In this document: one piece after another, positions 25,825 to 35,064 of the stretch
Layout: each line of letters begins with the position of its first letter
How positions within the stretch are numbered: position 1 is the first letter of the stretch
Origin: Algibacter pacificus
GTDB taxonomy: Bacteria > Bacteroidota > Bacteroidia > Flavobacteriales > Flavobacteriaceae
Reading direction: 5' to 3'
NCBI RefSeq assembly: GCF_008033385.1
Contig: NZ_VOGY01000014.1
Span: 1 to 64,000 of the forward strand
Length of the DNA stretch: 64,000 bases
Program-made: the position numbers and the translations under genes
Notes under the pieces: model-generated
Databases searched by the model: none
Seen by the model: the letters and a program-made list of their open reading frames with translations, nothing else
What the model was told of the DNA's origin: nothing

Positions 25825-26922
25825 ATGACTAATGGTAATATACCACATGTATGCATTCTTGTGGACTGTTTAACGGGTGGAGGCGCAGAAAAGGCGGCAT
25901 CATTATTATCAAAATCTTTTTATGAAACAAAAAAAGTTAAGGTTTCCATAGTTTCAATGCAAGGTGGGATAGATTACGATTTTAAAGGAGAATTGTACAA
26001 TTTAGGAGGAATTAAGCATAACATTCCTTTTTTTAAAACCATTAAAAAATTATTTCAACTTAAAAAAGTATATAAACAAATTAACGCCGATTTTTATTTA
26101 GATTTTAGAGTGAAAAATAATGTTTTTAGAGAACTTATTTTTCATCTTTTTATTACAGATTTAAAAAAAACAGTACTTACAATTCATTCCTATAGGGTGT
26201 ATAATTATTTACCCCAGCACATAATTTTTTATAGATTATACAATAAAGCCAAGGCGGTTGTTGTTGTGTCAAAGGGGATTTATTTTGAGGTTAAGAAATT
26301 GTATGATTTTAAAAACTTAATTTATATACCAAATTTTTACAATAAGGATATTATTGTAAAAAGTCAACAAATAAAAAAAACTTTCGATAAGCCTTTTATA
26401 GTAGCCGTTGGAAGATTGAAAAATGAAGTAAAACAGTTTGATAAATTAATACTTGCTTATAAAGATACCTATGCAGCTAAACATAAAATTCCTCTTTATA
26501 TTTTAGGAAGAGGTGAGGATAAAAAGGTCTTAGAGCATATTATTTTAGATCATAAATTAAATGATATTGTAAAATTATTAGGGTTTAAAAAGAATCCTTA
26601 TCCGTATATAGCACAAAGCGAATTTTTAATATTATCTAGTAAAATTGAAGGGATGCCAATGGTTTTAGTTGAGTCTTTAGCTTTAGGAACACCAGTAGTA
26701 TCTTTTAATTGTAAAACAGGACCATCAGAAATAATTAACCATAATGAAAATGGCATTTTAGTTGAAGATCAGGATTTTATTGCATTTAAAAATGCGATGG
26801 ATATAATGTGTTCCAACAAAGAATTATATGTAAATTGTAAGGCTAATAGTAAAGCTTCGGTATGTAAGTATTCTAACGATGCCGTCTATAATAAATGGGC
26901 GAAGTTATTACATATTTACTAA
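25825..26922 (+). CDS. Family 4 glycosyltransferase
   Basis: This GT-B retaining glycosyltransferase is about 365 residues from the chosen start (MTNGNIPHVCILVDCLTGGGAEKAA). The N-terminal Rossmann domain has the GGGAEKA acceptor-side motif. The C-terminal donor domain has VAVGRLKNEVKQFDKL, LGFKKNPYPYIAQSEFLILSSKIEGMPMVLVESLALGTPVVS with the EGxxxxxxE pair, and a final PSEIINHNENGILV. ATG 25825 is preferred to the upstream TTG codons, which coincide with the promoter element. It is related to the transferase at 27646, with which it shares motif order. Confidence 0.9.
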   Translation: MTNGNIPHVCILVDCLTGGGAEKAASLLSKSFYETKKVKVSIVSMQGGIDYDFKGELYNLGGIKHNIPFFKTIKKLFQLKKVYKQINADFYLDFRVKNNVFRELIFHLFITDLKKTVLTIHSYRVYNYLPQHIIFYRLYNKAKAVVVVSKGIYFEVKKLYDFKNLIYIPNFYNKDIIVKSQQIKKTFDKPFIVAVGRLKNEVKQFDKLILAYKDTYAAKHKIPLYILGRGEDKKVLEHIILDHKLNDIVKLLGFKKNPYPYIAQSEFLILSSKIEGMPMVLVESLALGTPVVSFNCKTGPSEIINHNENGILVEDQDFIAFKNAMDIMCSNKELYVNCKANSKASVCKYSNDAVYNKWAKLLHIY

Positions 26923-27202
26923 AAGTTTTGTGTTTAATTTGTATTATAGAAAGAAGTTAGGTTTGTTTTAATACTTGCATAAAGGTTGTTAATTATTTTG
27001 TTTTTTGCTTAATAACCTTATATTACCAAGATAGAAATGAATAGTTAAATCTGTGAGTCATAAGAAAAAAGGAAATTTATTTTTTAGGATACTATCAATA
27101 GAAAAATAGATACTCGCCTTAGGGGATAATTTTGTGAAATTAGCGCGACCTGTTATTTGGCTATACTAGAGAAGATGAACCTAATTGATTAAAAAAATAG
27201 TG

Positions 27203-27619
27203 ATGATTAAAACGACAATTAAAGATCTTCAAATTATAGATATACCGAAAATAAGCGATCCCAGAGGGAATTTATCTGTAATTGAAAAAAACACTTTACC
27301 ATTTGAAGTGAAACGGGTTTATTACTTATATGATGTGCCAAGTGATTCCTATCGAGGTGGGCATGCTCATAAAAAATTGTATCAATTTTTAGTTTCTTTA
27401 AGTGGTAGTTTTGATGTACTTCTAAAAGATGGTGAAAACCAAACAAAATTTACTTTAAATAAACCAAATAAAGGGTTGTTAATTGTTCCCGGAATATGGA
27501 GAGAATTAGAAAATTTCTCATCAGGTTCTGTATGTTTAGTTTTGGCGTCGGATGTGTTTGATGAATCCGACTATATCAGAGATTTTACCGATTTTAAAAG
27601 TTTTGTAAAATCAAAATAA
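27203..27619 (+). CDS. Sugar 3,4-ketoisomerase, WxcM/FdtA/QdtA cupin
   Basis: This single-domain cupin of about 138 residues belongs to the group that converts dTDP-4-keto-6-deoxyglucose to the 3-keto sugar, before transamination by an FdtB/QdtB enzyme. It shows DPRGNLSVIEKNTLPFEVKRVYYLYDVP, the RGGHAHKKLYQ block with the active-site His pair, and GLLIVPGIWRELENFS. I use ATG 27203; an upstream in-frame TTG would add six residues. The partner aminotransferase is 5 kb away at 21196 rather than adjacent, which is unusual. Genes for dTDP-glucose synthesis are not in the window. Confidence 0.88.
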   Translation: MIKTTIKDLQIIDIPKISDPRGNLSVIEKNTLPFEVKRVYYLYDVPSDSYRGGHAHKKLYQFLVSLSGSFDVLLKDGENQTKFTLNKPNKGLLIVPGIWRELENFSSGSVCLVLASDVFDESDYIRDFTDFKSFVKSK

Positions 27620-27645
27620 CACCAAACTGATTTTAACTCTATTAA

Positions 27646-28725
27646 ATGAAAAAAATTTGTGTAGTTACCACGTCGTTGGCTAAAGGTGGAGCCGAAAGAT
27701 CTACAGCCATATTAACAAGGATGCTTTTTAAACTTAAGCACGACGTTCATGTTGTAATTACTAAAAATGATATCGATTACGAATTTTCTGGAACACTGTT
27801 TAATTTGGAGGAAAAGTATGGAGCGAATCTATCTGGTTTTAAAAAAATAAGAATTCTAAAATCTTATTTTAAAACTCAAGATTTCGACGTCATTATCGAT
27901 AACCGAACACGACCTATATTTCTTAAAGAATTTGTACTACATAATTTTGTGTTTAAGGCCAAAACAAAGGTTTTTGTGGTTAGGAGTTTTTGTTTAAATT
28001 ATTATTTTCCTCACCATCCATTTTTGGCTAAATTATTATATAAAAACAAGTCGAAACTTGTAACGGTAAGTCAAGAAATAAAACAGGCAATAACCAAAAA
28101 ATATAGTTTAACCAATAGCACTTTAATCTATAATGCCACAGGAATTGAAACAATTGTAGCTCAAGCCAATGAAAAAATAAATGTAAACGATACTTATGTG
28201 CTTTGGTATGGACGCATTGAGGAACGTGTTAAAAACCTTTCCTTGCTTTTGAGTGCTTATAAAACCTCTGCTTTACCTAGTAGAGGCATTAAGCTGTATG
28301 TGGTAGGACAAGAACAAGATGAAACAGGTTTTAGTGAAAAAATAAAAGCCCTCCAACTTGAAGATAACGTGGTGCATATACCATTTTTAAAGAATCCTTT
28401 TCCTTATGTAAAAAAAGCAAAATTTACGGTGTTAACCAGCTATTTTGAAGGGTTCCCTAGAGTGTTAATAGAGTCTTTAATTTGTGGAACTCCTGTTGTT
28501 TCTGTAAATTGTAAATCGGGGCCAAAAGAAATTATTAAAGATAAGTATAATGGTTTACTGGTAGAAAATCATAATATAAACGCTTTAGCCGAGGCGTTTA
28601 ATAGTTTCATTGAAAATAAAGTTCTTTATACCACCTGTAAAAATAATGCTAAAATTAGTGTCGATCAGTTTAGTATTGAAAACATTACAAAGGATTGGCA
28701 GATTTTTTTGGAATCTTTAAACTGA
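27646..28725 (+). CDS. Family 4 glycosyltransferase
   Basis: This 359-residue GT-B enzyme has KKICVVTTSLAKGGAERSTAIL at the N-terminus, VLWYGRIEERVKNLSLLL at the domain junction, then FLKNPFPYVKKAKFTVLTSYFEGFPRVLIESLICGTPVVSVNCKSGPKEII with the conserved EG...E motif. It follows the ketoisomerase by 26 nt on the same strand. Its pattern is close to the transferase at 25825, suggesting a duplicated pair acting on similar donors. It converges with the minus-strand gene at 28741, with only 15 nt between stops. Confidence 0.9.
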   Translation: MKKICVVTTSLAKGGAERSTAILTRMLFKLKHDVHVVITKNDIDYEFSGTLFNLEEKYGANLSGFKKIRILKSYFKTQDFDVIIDNRTRPIFLKEFVLHNFVFKAKTKVFVVRSFCLNYYFPHHPFLAKLLYKNKSKLVTVSQEIKQAITKKYSLTNSTLIYNATGIETIVAQANEKINVNDTYVLWYGRIEERVKNLSLLLSAYKTSALPSRGIKLYVVGQEQDETGFSEKIKALQLEDNVVHIPFLKNPFPYVKKAKFTVLTSYFEGFPRVLIESLICGTPVVSVNCKSGPKEIIKDKYNGLLVENHNINALAEAFNSFIENKVLYTTCKNNAKISVDQFSIENITKDWQIFLESLN

Positions 28726-28740
28726 CTTTAAAAAACAATC

Positions 28741-29679
28741 TTAATTGTAGGCCGTAAAGTAAATGTTCTTTTTTATAAGAAAGCTATGTATTTTTTTTGC
28801 GAGTTTGGTGGTAAAAACTGGAGCAATTAAAAGTAGGCGCTGTTTGGAGTTTAATAGAGATTTATCAATGGTTGGATATAGTTTCTTAAACGTGGTTTTG
28901 TTGTTTGCAAGTTTACATTGAATGGCCAGCGAATATTTATTTAGAGTTAAATATTTTTTTAAATAAGGGAAGGCCTCTTCTTCTGCTTTAAAACTATTAA
29001 ACAATTCGTATTTTATGTCTTGGTGATGACTTTCTTTTGATAAGCTACCAACCACCGTTTTATCATACCAACATGTGGTTACTGGGTTAAATACAATGGT
29101 TTTTTTAAGACCAAATTTTATTAGTAAATCAAGATCTTCTACTACGGGATATTTGGGGTTGAAACCTCCAATATCATCAAAACTTTTTTTATTGAATGTA
29201 ATAGCCGAAGTCCAACCTATGGGGTGGATACAACTGGCTTTAAAATAATTGTCAATAATATGGGGGTGTGCTTTTTTTGGTGAACTATATCGGGCATTTA
29301 TAATGTGATTTTTAGATAGTTTTAATGCATAGGCATTACAAAATAAATCAGCTTCAGGGAATTTTTGAATACTATTATAATGTTCCTGTAAATGGTTTGG
29401 TTTCCAAAAATCATCGGCATCTATTAACGCTATGTATTTACTGTTGGCTTTTTTTATACCCAAATTTCTAGCCATAGAAACACCTGAGTTGCTTTGGTTA
29501 TAAATAACCAGTCTATCGTCTGTTATTTGGTGTACTTCATCAATGCTTCCATCGTTGGAGCCATCATTTATTACAATAATTTCAAAATCCTTAAAACTTT
29601 GATTTAAAACACTTTTCAAAGTGTTTTTTATATAGGGTTTTTTATTATACAACGGAATAATTACAGAAAAAAAAGGCAT
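28741..29679 (-). CDS. Family 2 glycosyltransferase
   Basis: This 312-residue GT-A enzyme has FFSVIIPLYNKKPYIKNTLKSVLNQSF, IIVINDGSNDGS, YIALIDADDFWKPNHLQEH (the DxD motif near residue 92) and PVVEDLDLLIKFG (ED motif). The C-terminus is basic and may touch the membrane. It is the second gene of a two-gene minus-strand unit with the KpsS-like gene, which ends 3 nt before it starts, so the two probably modify the same glycan. Confidence 0.9.
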   Translation of the reverse strand: MPFFSVIIPLYNKKPYIKNTLKSVLNQSFKDFEIIVINDGSNDGSIDEVHQITDDRLVIYNQSNSGVSMARNLGIKKANSKYIALIDADDFWKPNHLQEHYNSIQKFPEADLFCNAYALKLSKNHIINARYSSPKKAHPHIIDNYFKASCIHPIGWTSAITFNKKSFDDIGGFNPKYPVVEDLDLLIKFGLKKTIVFNPVTTCWYDKTVVGSLSKESHHQDIKYELFNSFKAEEEAFPYLKKYLTLNKYSLAIQCKLANNKTTFKKLYPTIDKSLLNSKQRLLLIAPVFTTKLAKKIHSFLIKKNIYFTAYN

Positions 29680-29682
29680 AAT

Positions 29683-30999
29683 TTAGTTATGTTTAGAGTG
29701 TTCCCTTAAAATTTTATTTCCAATAATTTTAGCCGAATTCAAATTTTGATCTGTTAAAAATCCAGGAATTAAATAATTAAACAAAAATTCATTTAAAAAA
29801 ATGTTGAGTTCATGTTCATTTGGGGTAAAATCTAAAGCTCTACAAAGCAACTGGTTTAAATTGTCATGTTTGGTATATTTAATACATAATTTGGGGTGAT
29901 CATAATAAGCATTTCCTAAAACTACAACCGTTTTTTTTAACGAAATCGCTTCTATTCCTGTGGTAGAATTGTTTACAATAATTACATCAGCAAGATTTAA
30001 ACTTTTGTTAATCGAGGCACACGTATCAAAATAAATGTTGTGTGTATCACAGAAATCGTAAAGTTTTTTTTCGTATTTCCCTCTGTAAATTGGGTGTTCT
30101 CGCAAGTACAGTTTAGAGTTTGCAGGAAGGTTTTTATAAATGTTTTTAACCATTTGGTAATGATTACTAAAATATGGGCTATGATACACCAAGTTAACAT
30201 CCATTGGTACTTGTAAAATAAGCAAAAATTTATTTGTAGTACTGTGAGCTTTAAAAGAAAACTCCCTTTGATTTTTGTTAATATTTATTTTTGGGAAAGT
30301 GTCTGAATACTTTAAATCGGGTGGGTAGAAATAAGTATTATGGAGTAATTTATCTATGGTTAAGTCGATCGCTCTATAGAACGGCGACCGTTTGTATTTT
30401 ATTGTTTTAGGACGATTTATAAAGGCTTGGATATCTTTTTGTTGTTGTGGTGTCAATTGATCTTTCTTTGCTATTTCAAACTGTCTAATAGATGCGTTGG
30501 CATTAACCCCTTGTTCATCAAAAAAAGTGGTGTCAAAAGGACCTAACTCTATAAAGTAGACTTTGATGTTAAGTGATTTTGCTATTTTTTTTGTTATTTC
30601 AATAGATAATCTCGAGTCGCCAATTAGTAGAATTGCATCTGGTTTAAAAGAAGTAAACTCTGCATGAATAAGGTCTATATATGAAACAGCTTGAAGCAAT
30701 AAATTCCGTTTAGAAATATTTTTATTTAGTTTTAAATGAAACGCTATAATACTTTCAAAGGATATATTTTTATAAGCATTTTGATGGTTAATGATATTTA
30801 AATACTTTTTTTTATTAACCAGAGCATTTGCCCAAGATTTAAAGGATAAAAGCGTGGAGGGGGTTAATCTAAAAATAGAATATAAATACCCACTAAAATA
30901 AAGACTTAAAATTTTTATGTTTAAGGCAGGGGATGCTTTTTTTAGACCTAAAAAAAACCTTGAAAACTTATCGTAATACCCAATACAAAGTATTTTCAT
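29683..30999 (-). CDS. Capsule polysaccharide biosynthesis protein, KpsS-like
   Basis: This 438-residue protein is of the Capsule_synth type (PF05159). The pattern FIELGPFDTTFFDEQGVNANAS (149-170), with spaced E-x-G, T and D-x-x-GVN, matches the corresponding block of KpsS/KpsC. Further matches are LYLREHPIYRG (298-307) and VNNSTTGIEAISLKKTVVVLG (342-362). Characterised KpsC and KpsS are beta-Kdo transferases that build the lipid-linked Kdo primer of group 2 capsules. Whether this homologue uses Kdo is inference; kdsA is 12 kb away. No signal peptide is seen. Confidence 0.75.
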   Translation of the reverse strand: MKILCIGYYDKFSRFFLGLKKASPALNIKILSLYFSGYLYSIFRLTPSTLLSFKSWANALVNKKKYLNIINHQNAYKNISFESIIAFHLKLNKNISKRNLLLQAVSYIDLIHAEFTSFKPDAILLIGDSRLSIEITKKIAKSLNIKVYFIELGPFDTTFFDEQGVNANASIRQFEIAKKDQLTPQQQKDIQAFINRPKTIKYKRSPFYRAIDLTIDKLLHNTYFYPPDLKYSDTFPKININKNQREFSFKAHSTTNKFLLILQVPMDVNLVYHSPYFSNHYQMVKNIYKNLPANSKLYLREHPIYRGKYEKKLYDFCDTHNIYFDTCASINKSLNLADVIIVNNSTTGIEAISLKKTVVVLGNAYYDHPKLCIKYTKHDNLNQLLCRALDFTPNEHELNIFLNEFLFNYLIPGFLTDQNLNSAKIIGNKILREHSKHN

Positions 31000-31034
31000 G
31001 TTGAAAACCTAATAAATGAAACCATAAAACACTT

Positions 31035-31718
31035 TTACCCCTTTCGTTGCACCACCTCATAAACCGCATTCTCATCGCACTTCAACGTTTTGCTTGGGTA
31101 TTTTAAAAGCAAAGCATAATCGTGGGTAGCCATTAAAATGGTATTGCCGTTTTTGTTAATATCTTGCAGCACTTCCATAACCTCAATACTGGTTTGTGGA
31201 TCTAAATTTCCTGTAGGTTCATCGGCTAAAATAAGCTCGGGATTATTAAGTAAAGCACGGGCAATGGCCACACGTTGCTGCTCGCCCCCCGAGAGTTCGT
31301 GCGGGAATTTAAAGCCTTTGGTTTTCATGTCAACCTTGTTTAAAACATCTTCAACACGAGTGTTCATTTCAGCTTTATCTTTCCAACCCGTTGCTTTTAA
31401 AACAAATAGTAAATTATCGTTTATCGTGCGGTCGGGAAGTAATTTAAAATCCTGAAAAACCACACCTAATTTTCGTCGTAAAAAAGGAATTTCTTTTTCT
31501 TTTAAGGTTTTTAGGTTGAAATCTACAATATGTCCTTCTCCTTCCGTTAAGGGTAAATCGCCATAAAGTGTTTTCATAAAACTACTTTTTCCGGTACCGG
31601 TTTTACCAATTAAATACACAAATTCTCCTTTGTTAATTTTAACATTAACATCAGAAAGCACCAAGCTTTCTCCTTGAAAAATAGAAGCGTTTTTTAATTC
31701 TAAAATGGCATTCGACAT
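31035..31718 (-). CDS. ftsE: Cell-division ABC transporter ATP-binding protein FtsE
   Basis: This 227-residue ATPase works with FtsX at the division site to activate periplasmic peptidoglycan hydrolases. Walker A is GKTGTGKSS (38-46), the Q-loop is in VVFQDFKLLPDRTINDN, the signature LSGGEQQR and Walker B LILADEPTGNLD follow, with the switch His in MATHDY. The FVYLIGKTGTGKSSFMKTLYGDLP and QDFKLLPDRT wording separates FtsE from LolD. ftsX is not beside it, as is common in this phylum. It is divergent from the TPR gene at 31970. Confidence 0.92.
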   Translation of the reverse strand: MSNAILELKNASIFQGESLVLSDVNVKINKGEFVYLIGKTGTGKSSFMKTLYGDLPLTEGEGHIVDFNLKTLKEKEIPFLRRKLGVVFQDFKLLPDRTINDNLLFVLKATGWKDKAEMNTRVEDVLNKVDMKTKGFKFPHELSGGEQQRVAIARALLNNPELILADEPTGNLDPQTSIEVMEVLQDINKNGNTILMATHDYALLLKYPSKTLKCDENAVYEVVQRKG

Positions 31719-31936
31719 AAAAGCGGATTTTAAAGTGATGTAAATGTATTATTAAAAACTGAAAGGCTAAAAGTTAAGCATAAAAAGTTTTAGACTTCGT
31801 TTTAATTTTAAATATAATGCTATTGTTTTTTTTACTAAAGTGTATAATACAAAATTCAAAACAAAAAGAAAACTTAAAATTTTGCGACTTATTGTAATTA
31901 TGGCACAATTATTTCGTTATAGATTTATTATATAAT

Positions 31937-31944
31937 TATCTTTG
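31937..31944 (+). promoter_or_regulatory. -7 element TATCTTTG of the TPR/barrel operon
   Basis: This perfect TAnnTTTG lies 25 nt before ATG 31970. TTTCG lies 20 nt further upstream, one insertion away from a -33 TTTG. In 31719-31936 I see AT-rich sequence and no other gene. Confidence 0.6.
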
Positions 31945-31969
31945 ATTTTAAATAAAAAACATATTGTTA

Positions 31970-34900
31970 ATGATTAAGAATAATATTTTTTCCCTGTTAG
32001 TTGCTATTGGTTTTAGTGGTCAAATTATGGCTCAAAAATCGGCAGTTTATACCGGTGACTTGGTGGAGTATCAAAAAGCATTATCACTTTATAATAATCA
32101 ACAATACTTAGCCGCTAAGTCTTTGTTTAGTGCGGTTGAAAAAACAGCAGATGCTGAGCTTTTACAATCCGATTGTGCTTACTACATCGCTAATTGTGCG
32201 GTACGTTTAAATCAGCAAAACGCCGATCAACTTATCGAGAATTTTGTTGAAGATTATCCTACGAGCACCAAGAGAAATACCGCTTTTGTGGATGTTGCCG
32301 ATTACTATTTTGCAAACGGAAAATATGCTTATGCCCGTAAATGGTACAAAAAAGTAGATGTAAATGCCTTAGGTAAATCTGAAAAAGAAAAATTCTATTT
32401 CAATAACGGTTATACCGCCTTTTTAACAAAGCAATTTAAAGATGCAAAGAAATATTTAGCTAAAGTTGAAGACTCCCAAGAATACGGATCTCAGGCTAAA
32501 TATTATATCGGTTTTATGGCTTATGAAGGGGACGATTACGAAAAAGCCAATGAGTATTTCGAACAGGTAAACGACCAAGAACGTTACCAAGAAAAACTAT
32601 CATACTATCAAGCGGACTTACATTTTAAATTAGGAAAATTTGAAGAAGCTATTACATTGGCCAAAGAGCAGTTGGATAAAAGTGATGCGGATGAAGTGTC
32701 CGAACTTTCTAAAATTATCGGCGAAAGCTATTTCAACTTAGAGAAATATGCGGAAGCCATTCCTTATTTAACAGCATACAAAGGGAAGAAAGGCACTAGA
32801 GATCGTGTTGGAAAATGGAGTAATACCGATTATTATCAATTAGGCTACGCCTATTATAAACAAGGTGATTTTGAAAATGCTGTATCCGAATTCAATAAAA
32901 TTATTGGCGGTAAAAACTCAATTGCTCAAAACGCGTATTATCATTTAGGTGAAAGTTATATTCATTTAGGTAAAAAACAAGAAGCTTTAAATGCCTTTAA
33001 GAATGCTTCGGAAATGGATTTCGATTTAAAAATTCAGGAAGATTCTTGGTTGAATTATGCTAAAATTAGTTATGAAATAGGAAACTCCTACCAATCGGCA
33101 CCGCAAGTATTAGCTGGTTATTTAGAGAAGTATCCAAATACAAGTTATAAAGAAGAAGTGGAAACGCTTTTGATCGACTCTTATATTACCTCTAAAAATT
33201 ATAAAGAAGCTCTAGAATTATTACAAGGCAAGCATAGTTTTGAAAATAAGGTAGCTTACCAAAAAGTGGCTTTTTATAGAGGATTAGAATTGTATAATGA
33301 AAACAAATTTAAAGAAGCTGCCGCGCTTTTTGATGGTTCTTTAAAAGAGCAACAAGACCAACGTTTTACAGCAAGAGCGACGTTTTGGAAAGCTGAAACC
33401 GATTATAACTTAACAAACTACGATGATGCTTTAATTGGGTTTAAACAATTTCAGTTACAAACGGAAGCGTCATCTACACCGGAGTTTGAAAATCTTGATT
33501 ACAACTTAGCTTACACCTATTTCAAACTTAAAAACTATGGGCAAGCAACAACTTACTTTAACCAATTTATTTCAAATAAAAATAATGACAAAGTGAGATT
33601 GAATGATGCTTATTTACGTTTGGGTGATGCGTACTTTGTGTCTAGCGAATATAGTAGTGCGATTAATGCTTACGAAAATGCTATTAGATTAAATGAAATA
33701 GAATCGGATTACGCTTACTTTCAAAAAGCGATTAGTACTGGTTATGCCGGGAATGCTTCAGGAAAAATAAGTGAATTAAACAGTTTTATTTCGAAATATC
33801 CAAAATCGAAACTTCGTGATGATGCCATGTTCGAACTGGGGAATTCCTATGTAAAAGCCAACCAAACCGATAAAGCGATGCCGGTTTACGATCGTTTAGC
33901 AAACGAATATAAAACGAGTGCTTTTGTGCCAAAAAGTTTGTTGCGTCAAGGATTGGTCTATTATAACGCGAGTCAAAATGAGCAAGCCTTGGTGAAATTT
34001 AAAAAAGTAGCTAAAGATTACGCGGGCTCTGCAGAAGCTGTTCAAGCCGTTGCAACTGCAAGATTAATTTATATCGATTTAGGGCGTGTTAATGAATACG
34101 CGGTTTGGGTAAAGCAACTGGATTATGTTGAAGTTACCGATGCCGATTTGGATAACGCCACTTATGAAGCTGCTGAAAAACAATATTTAGATAATAATAC
34201 AGATAAAGCCATTACGCAGTTCAATAAATATTTAAGCGAATTTCCACGCGGCTTACATGCGTTACAATCGCATTTTTACCTAGCGCAACTGTATGCTAAA
34301 ACCAATTTAATGGAAAATGCTGCCCCACATTATAAATATGTTGTGGATGCGTCCAGAAGTGAATATACCGAGGAAGCCTTATCAAAATTATCACAGTTTT
34401 ATTTAAGTTCGAAAAATTGGAATTCCGCCATGCCTATTTTATCAAGATTGGAAGGCGAAGCTAATTTTCCGCAAAACGTCATTTTTGCACAGTCTAATTT
34501 AATGAAAGCGAATTACGAATTGAATAACTATGATGCTGCCGTTTCCTATGCTGAAAAAGTTTTGAAAAATTCTAAAATCGATAATAAAATTAAAGCCGAT
34601 GCTCAAGTTATTATCGCGCGTTTAGCCATTAAAACAAACAATGAAACTTTAGCAAAAACAGCTTATGCCCAAGTAGAGCAAGTTGCTACGGGAGAAACAG
34701 CTGCCGAAGCGTTATATTACAATGCGTATTTTAAAAATAAAGAAGGACAGCACGAAGCATCAAACGTTACGGCTCAAAAATTGGCGAAAGATTTTTCAGG
34801 ATATAAATATTATAGTGCGAAAGGTTTAGTGCTTATGGCGAAAAATTTCTACGCTTTAAAAGATGCTTTTCAAGCTACCTATATTTTAGAAAGTGTTATT

Positions 34901-35008
34901 AAAAACTTTGCTACATATACAGATGTTGTTGAAGAAGCTAAAACGGAATTAAGTAAAATTAAGAAAGAAGAAGCTAAAACAAACTCCTCTATTTTACCGG
35001 AAGATTAA
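31970..35008 (+). CDS. Large exported tetratricopeptide-repeat protein
   Basis: This protein of about 1012 residues has a signal peptide (IKNNIFSLLVAIGFSGQIMAQ) followed by TPR-like helical hairpins over nearly its entire length, e.g. AYYHLGESYIHLGKKQEALNAFKNASEM and AYLRLGDAYFVSSEYSSAINAYENAIRL. Motifs such as YPNTSYKEEVETLL and FPRGLHALQSHFYLAQLYAKT resemble the CpoB/YbgF and BamD groups of periplasmic TPR proteins. I use ATG 31970; an upstream in-frame TTG adds two residues. It precedes an outer-membrane barrel gene by 56 nt, so it probably forms a periplasmic scaffold for that partner. Confidence 0.85.
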   Translation: MIKNNIFSLLVAIGFSGQIMAQKSAVYTGDLVEYQKALSLYNNQQYLAAKSLFSAVEKTADAELLQSDCAYYIANCAVRLNQQNADQLIENFVEDYPTSTKRNTAFVDVADYYFANGKYAYARKWYKKVDVNALGKSEKEKFYFNNGYTAFLTKQFKDAKKYLAKVEDSQEYGSQAKYYIGFMAYEGDDYEKANEYFEQVNDQERYQEKLSYYQADLHFKLGKFEEAITLAKEQLDKSDADEVSELSKIIGESYFNLEKYAEAIPYLTAYKGKKGTRDRVGKWSNTDYYQLGYAYYKQGDFENAVSEFNKIIGGKNSIAQNAYYHLGESYIHLGKKQEALNAFKNASEMDFDLKIQEDSWLNYAKISYEIGNSYQSAPQVLAGYLEKYPNTSYKEEVETLLIDSYITSKNYKEALELLQGKHSFENKVAYQKVAFYRGLELYNENKFKEAAALFDGSLKEQQDQRFTARATFWKAETDYNLTNYDDALIGFKQFQLQTEASSTPEFENLDYNLAYTYFKLKNYGQATTYFNQFISNKNNDKVRLNDAYLRLGDAYFVSSEYSSAINAYENAIRLNEIESDYAYFQKAISTGYAGNASGKISELNSFISKYPKSKLRDDAMFELGNSYVKANQTDKAMPVYDRLANEYKTSAFVPKSLLRQGLVYYNASQNEQALVKFKKVAKDYAGSAEAVQAVATARLIYIDLGRVNEYAVWVKQLDYVEVTDADLDNATYEAAEKQYLDNNTDKAITQFNKYLSEFPRGLHALQSHFYLAQLYAKTNLMENAAPHYKYVVDASRSEYTEEALSKLSQFYLSSKNWNSAMPILSRLEGEANFPQNVIFAQSNLMKANYELNNYDAAVSYAEKVLKNSKIDNKIKADAQVIIARLAIKTNNETLAKTAYAQVEQVATGETAAEALYYNAYFKNKEGQHEASNVTAQKLAKDFSGYKYYSAKGLVLMAKNFYALKDAFQATYILESVIKNFATYTDVVEEAKTELSKIKKEEAKTNSSILPED

Positions 35009-35064
35009 AGGGGGAGTGACCGTTGAAATCTTAGAATTTAATTAAGAAATAAAAATTATATAAT

